Source: Epiperipatus broadwayi (Eukaryota > Onychophora > Udeonychophora > Euonychophora > Peripatidae). From it: 64,000 bases of DNA. The position numbers were made by a program, and so were the translations under genes. The notes under the pieces were generated by a model. That model made no database searches. It had not been told where the DNA came from and saw nothing but the letters and a program-made list of their open reading frames with translations. The stretch's first letter is position 1. Each line of letters begins with the position of its first letter. The stretch is from assembly GCA_028023455.1 (NCBI GenBank), contig JAQFVV010000001.1, positions 22,277,401-22,341,400 of the forward strand. Reading direction: 5' to 3'. Shown here in pieces: positions 59,296 through 64,000 of this stretch.

Positions 59296-59595
59296 AAATT
59301 TTACAAGACTATAATGTAAATCTGTTCAAACGTTATAAATGAAAAATACTATGTTTGTTTTTTTTTTTTCCATTTTAAATCATGTTCTATTTTTGCTTTT
59401 TATAAAAAGAGTATGTAATTAATTAATCATTTAGTGTCCGCAAGTAATAAATTTTACAAGATTATAATGTAAATCTGTTCAAACATTATAGATTCCTATA
59501 CGAAGTATGTTGTTGTTTTTGCATTTTAAATCATGTTCAATTTTCGCTTTTTATAAAACGAATACGTAATCAGTTAATCATTTAGTGTCCGCAAA
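59296..59595. repeat. ~150-bp tandem duplication inside the Tigger-like element
   Basis: Two diverged copies (59296-59442 and 59449-59595) share 'attttacaagactataatgt', 'cattttaaatcatgttc' and 'atcatttagtgtccgcaa'. Confidence 0.85.
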
Positions 59596-60415
59596 TTTAT
59601 TTTTAAAAGGTGAGTAATAGTGGTGGGCACAATTAAATATGACAATTAAAATCTGATTTTTAATTGTAACTAACAATTTAAAAATTACGTAACGAGGTGA
59701 TGTGAAACGATGAAATTTGATTTTTAAACGGAATTGAAAATTAAAAAATTAAAGACAAAAATAAGAATTTAATTTTTAATTGTTAGTTTTAATTAAATTT
59801 TGCCTAACAGTGATGAGTCGGTGTCTTTTTATTAGCATAAGTCAAAGTTCTTATTTTTATTTTAAACTTTTAGTCTCTAATGGAGAGAAAAAAAACACCC
59901 AAGAAAATGAATTTTTTTGGAAACAAAAATTTCAATTTTAGATCACTTAGCGAAATGGGAAGGATTAACAGCGATTGGAAAATGTTTTAGTTGTATTTCC
60001 TCTTGACTTCGTTTAAGGAGAAGCTACAGTACCTCATCACATCACATCATGACGAATCTGATGTCTCAAATAGCGATAATAATTAAAATACCGTACATTT
60101 ATGAAAAAAATGTAAATTACGCATAAAAATATATTGTTTTGAATAAAATTAAATACTGTAGTTAATAAAAAAAGTAAAAAAAGGTTGTCTTGTATCAATT
60201 TTTTTCAAATTTGAAATTTTTTATTAATCACATTTTTTTTTTTTTTATGCGAATTTTAAAGTAATTTTACATTGTTGCTTTACTTTTATGTGATTTTTGG
60301 AAAATTACAGTACGTATCCCCCATTTTTCAAGGTAAGTTAAGTCTATTTTTGTGTGATTTCTTTTGTGCGTATTTTCTGAGGAACCTATCTACTGCATAA
60401 AACGAGACCCAGGTA

Positions 60416-62074
60416 TATATATATATATTGAATTTACGATTATTACAGGCATAATGATACAACTTTTACTTAAATCTTTTAATTCATGTTTCTATCCCAA
60501 ATTCTAGTATTTTCAGCAAAGGTTGCAATTAGTTTTTTTTTTTATTGCTATTTGTTTTTCTTCTTGTTGAAAATTGTCATACATAAATATACATGTGTGT
60601 ATACATGCACATACACGGGTAATATTCGGTAAATACGACACCTCATGTTGAGTGTCTAAAAATGTATTTATCCGTATATCCTTTTAAGTTAATTTTTGTC
60701 ATTGCGGCATCTTATGATGAGTGCCAAAGGTTTATTTATTGTGAATTTCCCGTAAGCATGTCCATTAATAACTTTATATTTAGAATAGTAGTGGGTGTAT
60801 AATTGTGCTGCATATATATACATGTATAAGAACTTATCGTGATACAGCACATCATGTTGAGTGCTCTATGATATCTGAGCTAACGCAACCTTATTGACAT
60901 GTAAAATACTAAATTAGTGAAATATTTTATAGTGCAGATATATGCATGCATAGTTTTTTTTAATTATTAGATTTGCTATCAATAAAAAAGGTTTTAAAGT
61001 CCTGAGTAGAAGTGTGTGTCTGTATAACCGAAAATCTTTTATCCAAGAAATATATATCAAATCACACAAAGTACAAATTACTTCCACAAGGCAAAAAGCT
61101 CAGGCCACTTCCATTCTTTATGAAACATTGTAAATAACTTTAGGGATTTAGTATTCTTCTTATTCATTTAAATTGTATTTATATATTTACCCTATTCCAA
61201 AGCATCAAATATATATAAGAGTTTGTGATAATAATTTATTTATTTATTTTTATATCACTTTAAGTATGAAACGGTGGTGGGTATTTGGGATTAAATAAAT
61301 CATAATATTAAATTGGTTTTGTCTTCGTATTATTATTTATTTGATAAAATGTACTCTTTCCTTATCAATCACATACCTGTAATAACCATTTAACTTACCC
61401 ATTGAAGACCCTAGATGTAGAGTACTGAGCTCGCCACATGGGATATCGCTCTACCGGGGTGTTAAATCTTATTCTTATGCTCCGCTGAACATATGGTATT
61501 GCACATCCTTCTAGGAGGGGGGGAAATTCATTTTTTATTTTCTAAGAGTGGTGCACAAAAGTTATTTGTAAATAGACTTTTCAAAGGTGTGTACTTACCA
61601 TAGGTCCTAAACATTCGGGCATTCAAGTAAGATATCAACTAAAGGGGGGTTTTAATTGGCAGAGTCCTGTCAATTCACTCTTTTTATCAGTTTAGCTGGA
61701 AGTATCAATATATATGAGTACAGACAATCAGCTAAATTGGTATCCATTTCTTTCCCTGTTAAATCTTGATCACTTCATGCTCCATGCAAGATTAGGAGCA
61801 GAATTCCGCAGGGAAGTATGGGCCGATACAATATATTGTATTTTTAATGATAAAATTCTCTGCAATTATATTCTGTGCTTTATTGTATTTCCCATAATAT
61901 TTACTACCATCTAATTTTTTACAAATTTGTAGGATAAATCATACAATATAAGGAAAAAAAAAATCTTTATATAACAGTAATAATTGTACATATATAATAA
62001 CAATAATGATACCAAAAAGATCTTTTTGACAAATATTGATTTTTGCTCTTTTCAATGTTTTTGAACGATTTTAC
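60416..62074. other. Mixed AT-rich DNA with a fragment like the 36.8-kb LTR
   Basis: The stretch 60620-60870 shares 'gcggcatcttatgatga' and neighbouring words with 38310-38400 inside the solo LTR, and holds three variants of a 'cacctcatgttgagtg' motif. A less AT-rich part at 61380-61680 was not recognised. The open frame 61714-61914 has no supporting evidence. Confidence 0.4.
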
Positions 62075-63690
62075 AAGCCACTATGCCCAGAGAAACATGT
62101 TGGCCACTTTACCTTCCCTTTCCATTTCTTGCTCTAAGTTTTCCCCATATTTTTCTCTATCCTGCACCATCCCATTTTCACAACATAATCTTTGTCAACT
62201 CCATGGCCTTTATATCTAAATCCCTCTTATCTTTTCCAAAACCTAGCATAAAATCAATAATCCACTTTCTGTATAATCACTTAGTTTATATTTATTCTTC
62301 CACAACTTCATTATTTGTATCCTTTATACTTTCAGGCATTTACATTCAATTATCAGATATCTAATAACTTGCAAACTAAATCACTCATATTTTTCCATTT
62401 ATGTGTATATTCCCTTTTTGCTAAAGATCCTATTCGAGCCTTAAGCAGTAAACTACTTGCCTTGTTATTATCATAAATTAACTCACACCCAATATTCCAC
62501 TTACTTCTGTATATACTGAAACTCTTTTTTCTCTCCATACTTGTTCTTCATCTCTTCAACTTCCTATTCTTTATTAATACATCTATTTTTTTATCCCATT
62601 TTTTGCCATTATAACCCTCAACAATTCTCCTAACACAATCATCCCACCTTTTGTATAAGAATACTGAAAAATTCTTTATTCAAATCCTTGGCATACTGGA
62701 CTACTTTTCTCACCCATCTTGTTGCCTGCTCTTTACTCATACCCCAATTAAATACTATTTTTGCTATTCTCTTATCCATAAACTGCAATCTACCAAACAT
62801 TTTTTTTTTTGATTCTCTCATATAAAAACTTGACTATCCCATTTCTCCTTGGATTGTCTCCTTTGCCATCCACACATCTGTATTTAATGCATGTCTTCTA
62901 CTTCTCTCTGTACTTTTTCTAAGTGATCTAACATCCCTTTACTAACACAGTGCATCATTACCATATGTTAACCCTGCTACTGCCACTTCCTTCCATACAA
63001 TACTAGCTATATTGTATTTATTATATGAAAACAGTTAATTTCTTTATCAGTCCCTTTCTTTTCTTTGATTCATTAATAATTTTTTTCTCCCATTCATCCA
63101 AGCAAATTCTTTGATTATTTAAGATTATTCCTAAATAGTTATATCTATCCTCCACACTTAACTTTATAGATCCCAATAAAAATTCTTTGTCTTCATTTTC
63201 CCCAGTATTAATCATCATTACTTTTGATTTTTCTTCACTAAATTTAATCCCCATCTTTTTATCCATGTCCTCAGTATAATTTCCATATCTTCCCTTCTTT
63301 CTGTGCACAAGAAGACATCATCCGCAAATAAAAGATCCGATAATGTATATACTCCCTTGCCACCTATTAATGGTATCTCTACTTCTTTTCCTAGTCTTTC
63401 TATTGCTTTCTCCATTTCTCTCAAATACAAGAACAACAAAATAGGTGCTATAGGACATTCTTGCCTTAGTCCCACCCCATTTTTAACTTTAACTGATTCT
63501 ATATTTTCTAATTGATACATATAGTAATTATTTTCATATAATTTCTTAATATCCACTAAAGCTCCATCCATTCCTAAATTTACTAAACTTACAATCTATT
63601 TCTATTTACTCTATCATATGCCTTCTCTATATCTATAAAATCCATATATAACTATCTACCTGTATTTCTACTCATATCTATAAGTTGTGT
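62075..63690 (-). pseudogene. LINE reverse transcriptase, second (non-RTE) family, 5'-truncated
   Basis: Minus strand, in order: YMDFIDIEKAYDRVNR (RT motif A, 63660-63600), VKNGVGLRQECPIAPILLFL (motif B, where the usual GCPLSP is ECPIAP), LSDLLFADDVFLCTERRED (catalytic FADD, 63350-63320), FSEEKSKVMMINTGE, and KLSVEDRYNYLGIILNN (63180-63110). Then comes a C-terminal region with ARIGSLAKREYTHKWKN and VEHLLIECK-like pieces (about 62440-62330). Broken by several frameshifts. Clade not assigned; it is distinct from the RTE copies. The 5' part is missing, abutting the SINE-like repeat. Confidence 0.82.
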
Positions 63691-63785
63691 AACTATAGGG
63701 GAATTGAACTCAGACTTTCAAGCCACTTCTACTATCCACACTATCTCATATTATTGATACACATGACCATACACATGCAGAAAAG
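63691..63785 (-). repeat. tRNA-derived SINE-like repeat, copy 2
   Basis: Minus strand carries GTCATGTGTATCA, 'gagatagtgtggatag' and a B-box-like GAGTTCAATTCCCC, matching the repeat at 41592-41711 over about 85 bp. The A box is more diverged here. Confidence 0.6.
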
Positions 63786-63868
63786 ATAAATAATTAGCAA
63801 TATATGTATTTTGTGCTGAACCAGTACTCACCAGTTTGTCCAGATTATCATCTCCCATACATATATAC

Positions 63869-64000
63869 CAGGGGTCCCCAACCTTTTTGCACTTAAGAGC
63901 ACATTCTATAATACCGGTCAGGTGGCGGGCACCACTTATTTTTTCATCCAGGTGGCGGGCACCATTTATTTTTTCAATGTAAATTTATAGTTGAATATTG
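63869..64000 (+). mobile_element. Start of a hAT-type element, cut by the window end
   Basis: CAGGGGTCCCCAACCTTTTT is a typical hAT (Charlie/SPIN-like) terminal repeat. The preceding 8 bases (atatatac) would be the target duplication, which cannot be checked. Directly inside is a ~30-bp tandem duplication ('caggtggcgggcaccaYtta', twice, 63921-63980). Confidence 0.7.

Larger units (their letters stand above)
58962..60415. mobile_element. Tigger/pogo-like non-autonomous DNA element
   Basis: Ends are inverted: 'cccgggtctcgttttatgc' on the left and, on the minus strand, 'cctgggtctcgttttatgc' on the right, flanked by TA. 'GGGTCTCGTTTTATGC' is a Tigger-type (pogo, Tc1-mariner superfamily) end in my recollection. 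About 1.45 kb with no transposase frame. Inside are an inverted repeat (59067-59190) and a ~150-bp tandem duplication (59296-59595). Confidence 0.7.

Overview
The window is from an AT-rich animal nuclear genome. It has one recognisable host-gene exon, a spliced doublecortin-family exon with a clean GT donor. Nearly everything else that can be identified is transposon: Penelope-like elements (PLEs), RTE-type LINEs, hAT and Tigger-like DNA transposons, an LTR miniature, a solo LTR and a tRNA-derived short repeat. The mix fits an invertebrate, but nothing in the sequence settles the phylum. There are no bacterial-style operons, CRISPR arrays or rRNA genes.

Layout. 0.7-0.9 kb: a palindrome made of two PLE termini. 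2.1-3.8 kb: a miniature LTR element (TRIM) on the minus strand whose LTRs carry a ~28-bp minisatellite. 4.0-5.1 kb: a hammerhead-ribozyme repeat (cluster A). 5.3-6.4 kb: a decayed PLE. 6.8-11 kb: PLE family 1 as a head-to-head inverted pair. 12.3-13.0 kb: the first coding exon of a doublecortin/DCLK-type gene. 15.7-19.1 kb: a complete but dead ZMYM1-like hAT transposon with matching 8-bp target duplications. 21.0-24.2 kb: RTE copy 1. 24.5-25.4 kb: hammerhead cluster B. 25.9-26.2 kb: a long perfect-looking hairpin. 26-31 kb: featureless AT-rich DNA. 31.4-39.1 kb: PLE family 3 as an inverted pair, with an inverted PLE family 2 cluster between its arms and a ~1.9-kb solo LTR in its right arm. 42.4-45.7 kb: RTE copy 2, the best preserved. 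47.1-47.7 kb: the oldest hammerhead cluster (C). 49.3-52.5 kb: RTE copy 3 on the minus strand. 53.7-55.3 kb: hammerhead cluster D, with four ribozyme copies. 56.8-57.5 kb: an RTE fragment. 59.0-60.4 kb: a Tigger-like non-autonomous element. 62.1-63.7 kb: another LINE. 63.9 kb to the end: the start of a further hAT.

The most interesting signal is a family of ~443-bp tandem units, each carrying a type I hammerhead ribozyme with an ACUAGU (self-complementary) stem III, present at four loci. At every locus the units lie head-to-head (minus-strand copies on the left, plus-strand copies on the right). The same geometry is seen in three PLE families here and in two short palindromes made of PLE ends. 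PLE 3' regions in the window also contain hammerhead-like folds. I infer that the ribozyme repeats are non-autonomous retrozyme-like elements mobilised by PLE machinery, and that the inverted arrangement reflects a shared insertion mechanism.
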